In this document: piece by piece, positions 19,956 through 27,769 of the stretch
Position numbering within the stretch: position 1 is the stretch's first letter
How the letters are laid out: each line of letters starts with the position of its first letter
NCBI GenBank assembly: GCA_022449455.1
Contig: JAKUPL010000031.1
Location: 1-44,754 of the forward strand
Source: Alcanivorax sp.
Lineage (GTDB): Bacteria > Pseudomonadota > Gammaproteobacteria > Pseudomonadales > Alcanivoracaceae
Length of the DNA stretch: 44,754 nt
Reading direction: 5' to 3'
The notes under the pieces: generated by a model
The model's input: the letters and a program-made list of their open reading frames with translations, nothing else
What the model was told of the DNA's origin: nothing
Databases searched by the model: none
Translations under genes and position numbers: made by a program

Positions 19956-21512
19956 ATGGAGCGTTGTCGTCGTGGGCTGGTGCTGTTGCCGGCTTTGATG
20001 TGCTGGCTGTTTTCCGCCCAGGTGTCGGCCCAGGGGTTCGGCTTCCAGGACGTGATCGATAAGGCCCGGGAAAAAGCCGGCGAATCCTACCAGGCGCCGA
20101 CGCCGGTGCCGCCCTTCCTGCAGGAGCTTTCCCAGGAGCAGTATCAGGGCATCCGTTTCAAATCCGAGAACAGCCTGTGGCGCGAAAGCGGCTCCCGCTT
20201 TCAGGTGTCGTTGATGTCGCCGGGGCTGTACTTCAAACACGCCGTGAAGCTCAACGTGGTGGACGCTCAGGGTGTTCACGATCTGCCCTACGACAAGAAC
20301 AACTTCACCTACACCAGCGAGGAGCTGGCGCGCCGGGTGCCAGCGGATCTGGGCTATGGCGGCTTCCGGCTCACCTATCCGGACGAGGACGCGGAGAACG
20401 GCCGCCGCGCCTTCATGGTGTTCGCCGGCGCCAGCTATTTCCGGGCCATCGGCAAGAACAATCATTTCGGCCTGTCCGCCCGTGGCATCGCCGTCAACAC
20501 CGGGCTGCCGTCCGGGGAACAGTTTCCGTCGTTCACCGAATTCTGGCTGATCCGCCCCAATGCCAAGGCCGACACCCTGACGCTGTTCGCGTTGCTGGAC
20601 GGCCGCAGCCTCACCGGTGCCTATCAGTTCGACATTCGTCTTGGCGACGCGGCGGTAATGGACGTGAAATCCCGGTTGTTTATCCGCAACGATATCGAGA
20701 AGCTGGGCGTGGCGCCGCTCACCTCCATGTTCTTCTACGGCGGCAACACCGCCCGGCCGGTGGGCGAATGGCGCCCGCGGGTGCACGACTCCGACGGCCT
20801 GCTGATGCACGACGGCGGCAGCGGTGAATGGCTGTGGCGACCGCTGCTCAATCCCAAGAATCTGAAGATCGACTACTTCAGTGCCGGCCAGGTGCAGGGC
20901 TTCGGCCTGATGCAGCGGCAGACCCGCTTCGACGACTTCCAGGATTTCGGCGCCCACTACCATGAGCGGCCCAGCGCCTGGGTGCAGCCCAAGGGCGAGT
21001 GGGGCAAGGGCCGGGTGTCGCTGGTGCAGTTGCCGTCCAACAATGAGGTCAACAACAACATCGTCGCGTTCTGGACGCCGGACGAGCCGGTCCGCCAGGG
21101 GCAGTCGCTGGCCTACGACTACCAGCTCAAGGTGGGTGCGCCCACGGTCAGCGCCAGCGACCGCGCCAGCGCCGTAAAAACCTTCGTCGGTGACGGCAAC
21201 CGGGCCGGCGGCGGCAACGTGGAAGGCGCCTATCGCATCGTGGTGGATTTCGCCGGCGGCCCGCTCAAGGACGTGCCCGGCAACGCGCCGGTGACCAGTG
21301 ACGTGATCGCCGAGGGCGATGGCGAAGTGATCGAGCATTTCGTGGAATTTCTGGCGCCGGTGAACCGCTGGCGGGTGTCGATCCTGGCGCGGCCGGCCGC
21401 CGACCAGCCGCTGTCCCTGCGCGCCTTCCTGAAGAAAGGCGAGGACACCGTGTCGGAAACCTGGTCCTACGAGATTCCGGTGAACAACGACATTCTCGGC
21501 GGAGATTCCTGA
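19956..21512 (+). CDS. opgG: Periplasmic glucan biosynthesis protein OpgG (MdoG)
   Basis: The 518-residue protein has a signal peptide (RRGLVLLPALMCWLFSAQVSAQ) and then the family start FGFQDVIDKARE. Conserved blocks include YQGIRFKSENSLWRE, GYGGFRLTYPD, SPGLYFKHAV and TSMFFYGGN. Length matches the roughly 510-residue family norm. OpgG works in the periplasm on the backbone made by OpgH to produce osmoregulated periplasmic glucans. The ATG at 19956 is chosen for the AGGGGTGG upstream and because it opens the signal peptide. It is coupled to the small downstream gene (TGATG). Confidence 0.95.
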   Translation: MERCRRGLVLLPALMCWLFSAQVSAQGFGFQDVIDKAREKAGESYQAPTPVPPFLQELSQEQYQGIRFKSENSLWRESGSRFQVSLMSPGLYFKHAVKLNVVDAQGVHDLPYDKNNFTYTSEELARRVPADLGYGGFRLTYPDEDAENGRRAFMVFAGASYFRAIGKNNHFGLSARGIAVNTGLPSGEQFPSFTEFWLIRPNAKADTLTLFALLDGRSLTGAYQFDIRLGDAAVMDVKSRLFIRNDIEKLGVAPLTSMFFYGGNTARPVGEWRPRVHDSDGLLMHDGGSGEWLWRPLLNPKNLKIDYFSAGQVQGFGLMQRQTRFDDFQDFGAHYHERPSAWVQPKGEWGKGRVSLVQLPSNNEVNNNIVAFWTPDEPVRQGQSLAYDYQLKVGAPTVSASDRASAVKTFVGDGNRAGGGNVEGAYRIVVDFAGGPLKDVPGNAPVTSDVIAEGDGEVIEHFVEFLAPVNRWRVSILARPAADQPLSLRAFLKKGEDTVSETWSYEIPVNNDILGGDS

Positions 21513-21766
21513 TGACCGACAACATCGTCGAGGACGCCCTGGGCCGGGTGCTGGCCTATCTGCGGCTGTCCGGCGTCACCGTCGGCACCGGCACCACCCG
21601 CGCGGCCCTGCGGCTGGTGGACGAGACCCTGGAAGCCGGCGAGGACGGCTTGCTGGAGCGCCTTATGGTGGCGATACCGGAACGTTTCGGGCTGGATCAG
21701 CCCGAGCCGCCGATGCTGGCGCCGCCGGTGCATCACGGCTCGATCCACTACGCCGGGCGCTCGTGA
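21512..21766 (+). CDS. Small unknown protein between opgG and opgH
   Basis: This 84-residue acidic protein starts in the opgG stop (TGATG, one-base overlap) and its own stop overlaps the GTG start of opgH by four bases. It has no signal peptide, membrane segment or cysteine. The N-terminal half is helical in character (IVEDALGRVLAYLRLSGV, TRAALRLVDETLEAGEDGLLERL) and the C-terminus is proline/histidine rich. I do not recognise it. Its position between two genes that are normally adjacent, and the coupling on both sides, argue that it is a real gene made together with the glucan synthesis proteins. Confidence 0.75.
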   Translation: MTDNIVEDALGRVLAYLRLSGVTVGTGTTRAALRLVDETLEAGEDGLLERLMVAIPERFGLDQPEPPMLAPPVHHGSIHYAGRS

Positions 21767-23865
21767 GTACGCCGATGGCCGACGACGTGCCCGGCCCGCG
21801 CCGCCGCCGCTGGAAACCGGTGGCGGTGCTGCGCCGCACCACCCTGATTGTGCTGGTGATCGCGCAAACCCTGGCCGGTCTCTATGGCATGCAGTCGGTG
21901 TTGCCGTACCACGGTGGCAATCTGCTGGAAAAAGGCATCCTGTTCCTGTTCGCGGTGCTGTTCGCCTGGATCTCGGTGGGCTTCTGGACCGCCTTGCTGG
22001 GCTTCTGGCTGCGCCGTCGCGGCGGCGACCCCTGGTCCCTGGTGCGTCGCTACGACGCCGCCACCGTGGCCGCCACGCCGCTGGCGCGCACCGCCGTGGT
22101 GATGCCGATCTACAACGAGCCGGTGGACCGCACCCTGGCCGGCCTGCGCGCCACTATTCAGTCGCTGCGCGACACCGGCGAACTGGACCATTTCGACTTC
22201 TATCTGCTGTCCGACAGCCGCGACGCGGAACAGTGGCTGGAGGAACGCACCGGCTGGTACCGGCTGTGCGAGGAGCAGGGGCTGCAGGGCAGGCTGTTTT
22301 ACCGGCACCGTCCGGTCAATCTCAATTTCAAAAGCGGCAACGTGGCGGACTTTCTGCGCCGCTGGGGCCGGGATTATGAGTACATGGTGGTGCTGGACGC
22401 GGACAGCGTCATGGGCGGCCACACCCTGACGCGGATGGTGCGGCACATGGAGCTGGCGCCACAGATCGGCATCCTGCAGACCAGCCCGTCGCTGATCAAC
22501 GCCCACTCCGCCTTTGCCCGTTTCCAGCAGTTCGCCAACCGGGTGTACGGCCCGCTGTTCACCGCCGGGCTGGCCGGTATTCAGCTGGGCGAGGCGGCCT
22601 ACTGGGGCCACAACGCCATTATTCGCTGCCAGCCTTTCATGGAACATTGCGGCCTGCGGCACCTGTCCGGCTTCGGTCTGTTTCGCGGCCCGATCATGAG
22701 CCACGATTTCGTGGAGGCGGCCTATATGGGGCGCGCCGGCTACGAGGTCTGGATGGAGCCGGAACTGGACGAGAGCTACGAGGAGTCGCCGCCCACCCTG
22801 GTGGACGAGCTGACCCGGGACCGGCGCTGGGCCAAGGGCAATCTGCAGCATGCCTGGCTGTTTCTGTTCGCGCCGAAACTGCGCTTTGCCCACCGCATGG
22901 CGTTTCTCAACGGCATCCTGTCCTATCTGTCGTCGCCGATCTGGCTGGCGTTTCTGGTGCTCACCAGTATCGAGGCCACGCGCCTGACGCTGTGGCCGAT
23001 CGATTATTTTCCCGAACAGCAGAACAGCATGTTTCCGGCCTGGCCGGAGTGGCACCCCCATTGGGCGGTGGGGCTGATCCTGAGTACGTTCTTCCTGCTG
23101 TTCCTGCCCAAGTTCCTGGCCATCCTGGACGTGCTGCTCAGCGGCAAACGGCGCCAGTATGGCGGCGCCTGGCGCCTGTTTTTCTCGGTGTGCCTGGAGC
23201 TGCTGGTGTCGATGCTGCTGGCGCCGATCCGCATGCTCACGCACAGCCGTTACGTGCTGGAATCGCTGTTCAATGTGTCGCTGCACTGGGGCGGGCAGAA
23301 CCGCACCGATGAGACCGGCTGGCGCGAAGCCCTGATCAGCCACGCGCCGGGCACGCTGCTGGCGGCGGGCTGGGCGGGGCTGGCCCTGTGGCTGGACCCG
23401 TTCTTCTTTTTCTGGTCGCTGCCGGTGGCGCTGCCGCTGATTCTGGCCGCGCCCACCTCGGTGATTCTCAGCCGCATGGCCCTGGGTGAAGCCCTGCGCC
23501 GCCGCCGTTTTCTGCTGACACCGGAAGAGCAACGCCTGTCGCCCCAGGTGGACGCCATCGCCGACCCACGGCCGCTCAACCCCGGCGCGCTCAGTGCCTT
23601 TGACGCCGCCGTGGTGGACCCGCGCCTGAACCGCATGCACCGGGCCCTGGCCCGCCGTCGCCGTTGCCTGGACCCGGAAGCCCGGGAGGAATGGGTGCAA
23701 CGTTGCCTGAAGCACGGCCCGGACGGGCTGAACCGCCGTCAGCTCAACGCGCTGGCCAGGGACGGCGAGGTGCTGGCGCGTCTGCACAAGGCGGCCTGGG
23801 TGGCGGCGCCGGACAGCTACTGGGGGCAACGCATCGGGCTGGTGAAGCGCCGGGATTATGGGTAG
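21763..23865 (+). CDS. opgH: Glucan biosynthesis glucosyltransferase OpgH (MdoH)
   Basis: The 700-residue inner-membrane family 2 glycosyltransferase has TAVVMPIYNEP at the start of the catalytic domain, the metal-binding LDADS (Asp212, Asp214), and a QxxRW-like site RDRRW (352-356) in the cytoplasmic loop. About two membrane segments precede the catalytic domain and several follow (about 370-600). It polymerises glucose from UDP-glucose for periplasmic glucans. It is shorter than the 847-residue E. coli protein, mainly at the N-terminus. The GTG start overlaps the upstream stop; an ATG four codons later is an alternative. Confidence 0.94.
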   Translation: MSTPMADDVPGPRRRRWKPVAVLRRTTLIVLVIAQTLAGLYGMQSVLPYHGGNLLEKGILFLFAVLFAWISVGFWTALLGFWLRRRGGDPWSLVRRYDAATVAATPLARTAVVMPIYNEPVDRTLAGLRATIQSLRDTGELDHFDFYLLSDSRDAEQWLEERTGWYRLCEEQGLQGRLFYRHRPVNLNFKSGNVADFLRRWGRDYEYMVVLDADSVMGGHTLTRMVRHMELAPQIGILQTSPSLINAHSAFARFQQFANRVYGPLFTAGLAGIQLGEAAYWGHNAIIRCQPFMEHCGLRHLSGFGLFRGPIMSHDFVEAAYMGRAGYEVWMEPELDESYEESPPTLVDELTRDRRWAKGNLQHAWLFLFAPKLRFAHRMAFLNGILSYLSSPIWLAFLVLTSIEATRLTLWPIDYFPEQQNSMFPAWPEWHPHWAVGLILSTFFLLFLPKFLAILDVLLSGKRRQYGGAWRLFFSVCLELLVSMLLAPIRMLTHSRYVLESLFNVSLHWGGQNRTDETGWREALISHAPGTLLAAGWAGLALWLDPFFFFWSLPVALPLILAAPTSVILSRMALGEALRRRRFLLTPEEQRLSPQVDAIADPRPLNPGALSAFDAAVVDPRLNRMHRALARRRRCLDPEAREEWVQRCLKHGPDGLNRRQLNALARDGEVLARLHKAAWVAAPDSYWGQRIGLVKRRDYG

Positions 23866-23907
23866 GCTTGCAGCGTTCCTATAAAAAACGCTTCAAAGGA
23901 TGAAGCC

Positions 23908-24330
23908 ATGAACAATGTGCGACCCGGTTTGGCTGAACCGGTCAGGGATTGCATGAAGCCGGATCCCTTTTCCCTTTCCCCCGTCATGTCCGTCCACGAG
24001 GCCGCCCGTGCCTTGCTGGCCCGCGATCTGTGCGGCGCGCCGGTGGTCGACGACCGCGGCGTGCTGGTGGGTATCTTTTCCGAGGCCGACGCGCTGAAAA
24101 GCACCCTGGATGCCGATTATCACGGCATCGGTGCCGGCTGCGTGGCCGATTACATGAGCCGTGAAATCCATGGCGTGGCGGTGTCCGCCACGATCCAGGA
24201 AGCAGCGGAGATGCTCTTGCGCCATCACCGGCGGATTCTGCCGGTGGTGCAAGGCCCGCGGCTGGTGGGACAGCTTAGCCGCGGGGATGTGCTGCGCAGG
24301 GTGGTGCCGGCGAGGGCGGCGACCTCCTGA
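23908..24330 (+). CDS. Two-CBS-domain protein
   Basis: The 140-residue protein is essentially a CBS pair: first repeat about residues 14-70 (FSLSPVMSVHEAARALLARDLCGAPVVDDRGVLVGIFSEADAL in short pieces), second about 78-134 (IHGVAVSATIQEAAEMLL, RILPVVQGPRLVGQLSRGDVL). Such proteins bind adenine nucleotides and regulate partners, but no partner domain is fused here. The ATG follows AAAGGATGAAGCC. It is 42 bases after opgH on the same strand and may read from the same transcript. Confidence 0.88.
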   Translation: MNNVRPGLAEPVRDCMKPDPFSLSPVMSVHEAARALLARDLCGAPVVDDRGVLVGIFSEADALKSTLDADYHGIGAGCVADYMSREIHGVAVSATIQEAAEMLLRHHRRILPVVQGPRLVGQLSRGDVLRRVVPARAATS

Positions 24331-24367
24331 CGCGGTGTTCCATGAGTCAGTGAAACAAGGAAAGACC

Positions 24368-24916
24368 ATGAACCAACCGTACCAATCCCCCGAGGCCGAT
24401 CTGGGGACGGCCGCCGTGGAAACCTATCAACCACGTATGTTCCAGACCGCCGGCCGCCTGGGCCGGGCGCGCTATTTCGTCTATGTGATGGCGCTCACCA
24501 TGATCCTGTACGTGGCCATGGGGCTGGCCATGGCGGCGGGGCTGGGCGTCGACCCGTCCGGCGGCGGGGCGATGATGATTCTGATGATGCTGGTGGTGGC
24601 GGTGGTGGGGATCTTCATGACCGTGATGAGCATCATCTACGGCATCCGCCGCCTCAACGATATGAACATGAGCGGCTGGCTGATTCTGCTGATGTTCGTG
24701 CCGATCGCCAACTTCGTGATCGCCATCATGCTGCTGTTCGTGCCCGGCTCCAAGGGCGCCAACAACTACGGCCCGAAGCCGGCCGCCAACAGCACCGGCG
24801 TGATCGTGGCGCTGGTGGTGCTGCTGGTGTTGTTCCTGGGCGGCTTCGTCGGCCTGGGCGCGCTGATGGGCTCGATGAGCGCGGGCATGGACCCGGCCAT
24901 GTATCAGGGCTATTGA
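24368..24916 (+). CDS. DUF805 family membrane protein
   Basis: The 182-residue protein has a soluble N-terminus, the DUF805 entry motif GRLGRARYFVYV, four hydrophobic segments, and the conserved IRRLNDMNMSGW between the second and third of them. The fourth segment (VIVALVVLLVLFLGGFVGLGALMG) is a C-terminal addition after the usual DUF805 core. The function of the family is unknown. The start is the ATG after CAAGGAAAGACC. It ends at a strong bidirectional terminator. Confidence 0.85.
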   Translation: MNQPYQSPEADLGTAAVETYQPRMFQTAGRLGRARYFVYVMALTMILYVAMGLAMAAGLGVDPSGGGAMMILMMLVVAVVGIFMTVMSIIYGIRRLNDMNMSGWLILLMFVPIANFVIAIMLLFVPGSKGANNYGPKPAANSTGVIVALVVLLVLFLGGFVGLGALMGSMSAGMDPAMYQGY

Positions 24917-24932
24917 GCCCGGCTCAGGCCGC

Positions 24933-24966
24933 AAAAAAAAGGCTCCCGAACGGGAGCCTTTTTTTA
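24933..24966. terminator. Bidirectional terminator between the DUF805 gene and mdh
   Basis: GGCTCCCG-AA-CGGGAGCC forms an 8-bp stem with A8 before it and T7 after it, so it can terminate the rightward DUF805 transcript and the leftward mdh transcript. Confidence 0.95.
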
Positions 24967-25000
24967 TCGCCGGTTACCGCCGCAGCGGCGGCGAACAGGG

Positions 25001-25981
25001 TTACGGCAGCAGATGCTTCACCGCGTCCCGTTCCTCGGCCAGCTCGGTCTCGGTGGCGGTCATGCGCTCGCGGGAGAAGTCGTTGACTTCCAGACCCTGA
25101 ACGATTTCCCAGTCACCGTTCTTGCACACGCACGGGAAGGAGTAGATCAGGCCTTCCTGAATGCCGTAGGAACCGTCGCTGTAGATGCCCATGGACACCC
25201 AGTCGCCTTCATCGGTGCCCAGCGCCCAGGAGCGCATGTGGTCGATGGCGGCGTTGGCGGCGGACGCGGCGGAGGACGCACCCCGTGCCTTGATGATGGC
25301 GGCGCCACGCTGTTGCACGGTGGGGATGTACTCGTCCGCGTACCAGCCCTGATCGACCTGCTCGGCGGCGTTCTTGCCGTCCACTTCGCAGTGGTGCAGA
25401 TCCGGGTACTGGGTGGAGGAGTGGTTGCCCCAGATGGTCATCTTCTTCACGTCGTTGACGGTCTTGCCCAGCTTCTCGGCCAGCTGCGCCATGGCGCGGT
25501 TGTGGTCGAGGCGGGTCATGGCGGTGAACTGACGGGGATCGATGTCCGGCGCGTTGCGCTGGGCGATCAGGGCGTTGGTGTTGGCCGGGTTGCCCACCAC
25601 CAGCACCTTGATGTCGCGGCTGGCCACGTCGTTGATGGCCTTGCCCTGGGCGGAGAAGATCGCCGCGTTGGCTTCCAGCAGATCCTTGCGCTCCATGCCC
25701 GGACCGCGCGGACGGGCGCCGACCAGCAGGGCGTAATCGGCGTCCTTGAAGGCCACCTTGGCGTCATCGCTCTGCACGATGCCGGCGAGCAGCGGGAAGG
25801 CGCAGTCGTCCAGCTCCATGGCCACGCCTTTCAGCGCTTCCAGGGCAGGGGTGATTTCGAGCAGCTGCAGGATAACCGGCTGGTCCTTGCCGAGCATGTC
25901 GCCGGAAGCAATGCGGAACAGCAGGGAGTAGCTGATTTGGCCAGCGGCGCCGGTGACAGCAACGCGTACAGGTGCTTTCAT
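25001..25981 (-). CDS. mdh: Malate dehydrogenase (NAD-dependent)
   Basis: The 326-residue protein has the dinucleotide-binding [15 protein letters not shown] at residues 7-21, substrate-binding arginines in [26 protein letters not shown], and the catalytic His187 in [12 protein letters not shown]. It belongs to the cytosolic-type (type 2) malate dehydrogenase group of many Proteobacteria. It interconverts malate and oxaloacetate in the TCA and glyoxylate cycles, alongside malate synthase encoded about 12 kb away. The ATG at 25979-25981 has AAGGAG upstream; a longer open frame exists but lacks such a site. Confidence 0.95.
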   Translation of the reverse strand: MKAPVRVAVTGAAGQISYSLLFRIASGDMLGKDQPVILQLLEITPALEALKGVAMELDDCAFPLLAGIVQSDDAKVAFKDADYALLVGARPRGPGMERKDLLEANAAIFSAQGKAINDVASRDIKVLVVGNPANTNALIAQRNAPDIDPRQFTAMTRLDHNRAMAQLAEKLGKTVNDVKKMTIWGNHSSTQYPDLHHCEVDGKNAAEQVDQGWYADEYIPTVQQRGAAIIKARGASSAASAANAAIDHMRSWALGTDEGDWVSMGIYSDGSYGIQEGLIYSFPCVCKNGDWEIVQGLEVNDFSRERMTATETELAEERDAVKHLLP

Positions 25982-26028
25982 GAAAAAATCTCCTTGGAGT
26001 CGTCGGGAGAAGCGAAGGAGCCTCCGAA

Positions 26029-26076
26029 TCACTCCCCGCCGGTGGCGCCGGACCGGCCGCCATCGGCGGGGAGTGA
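26029..26076 (-). promoter_or_regulatory. Large hairpin in the mdh leader
   Basis: TCACTCCCCGCCGGTGGC (26029-26046) pairs with GCCATCGGCGGGGAGTGA (26059-26076), allowing one G-U or mismatch. It lies between the proposed -10 box and the mdh ATG, so it should be in the 5' untranslated RNA. No T tract follows on the minus strand, so it is not a standard terminator of the upstream araC-type gene. Confidence 0.6.
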
Positions 26077-26100
26077 CTCCAGGTTCCCTGGACGCGGCGC

Positions 26101-26106
26101 ATTATA
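26101..26106 (-). promoter_or_regulatory. -10 box of the probable mdh promoter
   Basis: On the minus strand the hexamer is a perfect TATAAT in an otherwise very GC-rich stretch, about 120 bases upstream of the mdh start. No good -35 hexamer is seen at 16-18 bases, so an activator or extended contacts may be needed. Confidence 0.5.
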
Positions 26107-26152
26107 GAGGAGCGGCGGGGCGAGCGCACGGATCGTCGCCGGAAGGGCGGTT

Positions 26153-27196
26153 TCAGGGCTCGGAAGGATCCTGGTGATGGTCCCGATAATGCACCGGCGT
26201 GACCCCGAACCAGCGCTTGAAGGCCCGGTTGAAGGCGCTCTGTTCTGAGTAGCCCAGGTCCAGGGCGATCTGGTTCACCGAGCGGTCGCTGTGGCGCAGC
26301 CAGTCGCAGGCCAGCCGCCGGCGTTCGTCTTCCAGCAGGGTGGAGAAGTCGGTTTGCCCGGCGCGCAGGCGCCGGCGCAGGGTCCAGGGTTTGACGCCCA
26401 GGCGCTCGGCGATGGGCTCCAGTTGCGGCACGCCGTCCACCAGCCGTTGCTGGATTTCCAGGCGCACCTGTTCGAGCAGGTTGTCGCGGGCGCGGTACTG
26501 GGTCACCGCGCGCTGCACCCGGGAGCGGGCCAGGCGGTGCACTTCCGGGTCCGCGTCGCGCAGCGGGCGGTCCAGCACCCGGGCGTCCAGCACCACCGCG
26601 TTGAGCGACTGGTTGAACAGGATCGGGCAGCCGAACACGCGCTGGTATTCGTCGTGCCGCCCGGGGTCGGCGTGCATCAGGTGCACCGCCAGCGGGTCGT
26701 AGTGTTCGCCCAGGATCCAGCGGCCGAACACCACCGCGCCGGCCAGGGTGGCGTCCACCCGGTGACCGCTGAGCGTGGTGTTGTCCAGGGTGTCCCAAAT
26801 CAGCCACAGCTCGTCGTCGCGCCATTCGAAGCGCAGCTCGAAAAACTCCGAGGTGACCCGGGTGAAGGGAATCAGCAGTTCGATGGCGTCGCGCAGGGTG
26901 GCGCTGGACATGCTGGCGTAGCCCAGCTCGCCCATGAAGCGGGGGCGGATGCCTTCGCCCATGTGCAGGCCGAACAGGGGGTCGCCGCTGCGGGCCACGG
27001 CGTACTCCAGCAACTTCTGTTCCACCTTGAGCGGCAGACGGGCGTGGGGGGATTCCAGCTCGGCCTCGTCGACGCCCAATCGTACCAGGGCATCACTGAG
27101 ATCGACGCCGGCGTGCAACGCGGCGTCGAGCAGATGCTCGATCCAGAACGAAGCGACGGTCAGGGAACCGAACGACAGGGAAGCAGCGTGGGCCAT
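26153..27196 (-). CDS. AraC-family transcriptional regulator (OruR/ArgR-like)
   Basis: The 347-residue protein has the N-terminal ligand-binding domain typical of the OruR group (LLDAALHAGVDLSDALVRLG, then GDPLFGLHMGEGIRPRFMGELGYASMSS in short pieces) and a C-terminal AraC domain with two helix-turn-helix units (LEPIAERLGVKPWTLRRRL and VNQIALDLGYSEQSAFNRAFKRWFG). Such regulators respond to small organic acids, amino acids or lipids. The ATG at 27194-27196 is chosen although its ribosome-binding site is weak. A TTG start 16 codons upstream is possible. It is followed by mdh on the same strand after a separate promoter, so mdh is not obviously its target. Confidence 0.87.
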   Translation of the reverse strand: MAHAASLSFGSLTVASFWIEHLLDAALHAGVDLSDALVRLGVDEAELESPHARLPLKVEQKLLEYAVARSGDPLFGLHMGEGIRPRFMGELGYASMSSATLRDAIELLIPFTRVTSEFFELRFEWRDDELWLIWDTLDNTTLSGHRVDATLAGAVVFGRWILGEHYDPLAVHLMHADPGRHDEYQRVFGCPILFNQSLNAVVLDARVLDRPLRDADPEVHRLARSRVQRAVTQYRARDNLLEQVRLEIQQRLVDGVPQLEPIAERLGVKPWTLRRRLRAGQTDFSTLLEDERRRLACDWLRHSDRSVNQIALDLGYSEQSAFNRAFKRWFGVTPVHYRDHHQDPSEP

Positions 27197-27290
27197 GGGC
27201 GCTTTTTTGTTATGCAAGCCACCGGAGCCCTCAGGAAACGCCAAAGCACCGACTCAAGTCAATGACAGGAGTGTTCGCCGGGGGGATCAT

Positions 27291-27314
27291 CGGCCGGGCC
27301 GCGCGGCCCGGCCG
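27291..27314 (-). terminator. 24-bp palindrome after the phasin gene
   Basis: CGGCCGGGCC-GCGC-GGCCCGGCCG is a perfect inverted repeat beginning 7 bases past the phasin stop. It could stop transcription as a GC hairpin, but no T tract follows. Confidence 0.4.
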
Positions 27315-27320
27315 GCGCCA

Positions 27321-27644
27321 TCAGCCTTCTTTTTGCTCGCGGGCCAGTTTGTTGACCTTGCGGCTGATGCGGTTGAGTTTCTTGTCCAGGCTCGCCATTT
27401 CCTCGCGGGTGGGCAGACCCAGGCCATGGGCCAGACGCACGCGCCATTCGTCCAGCGGGCTGTCCTGGCGGGCGGCGGCGTTCTTGCCGGTGCCCTTGGC
27501 CTGTTCGGCGCGTTTGCTTTCGCCGGCTTCCACCAGGGTCCGGAACCAGTCGCGGCCGGATTCCGCCAGCCGATTGATCGCGCCCAGCGCGGCTTTGTTA
27601 AGCTTGTCCGCGGCGGTGTTCAGGTCATTCAGCGTCTCATTCAT
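27321..27644 (-). CDS. Phasin-like polyhydroxyalkanoate granule-associated protein
   Basis: The 107-residue protein is highly helical and charged: TAADKLNKAALGAINRLAESGRDWF at the N-terminus and LGLPTREEMASLDKKLNRISRKVNKL at the C-terminus. The latter is the PTRxEhxxLxxKhxxL pattern seen in PhaI/PhaF-type phasins. Phasins coat polyester storage granules. No PHA synthase gene is in the window. The ATG at 27642-27644 has AAAGGAGG at good spacing; a start seven codons upstream would place the ribosome-binding sequence inside the gene. Confidence 0.72.
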   Translation of the reverse strand: MNETLNDLNTAADKLNKAALGAINRLAESGRDWFRTLVEAGESKRAEQAKGTGKNAAARQDSPLDEWRVRLAHGLGLPTREEMASLDKKLNRISRKVNKLAREQKEG

Positions 27645-27769
27645 GAAAAGGGCCTCCTTTTCCAAGTGAAGTGAGAACGATGGTACCGGGGCGCCGCCGG
27701 GCGTTCGGCGATATTGTTCGACAATTAAACAACCTGTTCCGGCTCGGCCGGACCTTTGGGAGATCAGCT

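Noticed and set aside
25982-26032. N-terminal extension of mdh
   Set aside because: The extension has no ribosome-binding site and the conserved [14 protein letters not shown] start is at 25981 behind AAGGAG.
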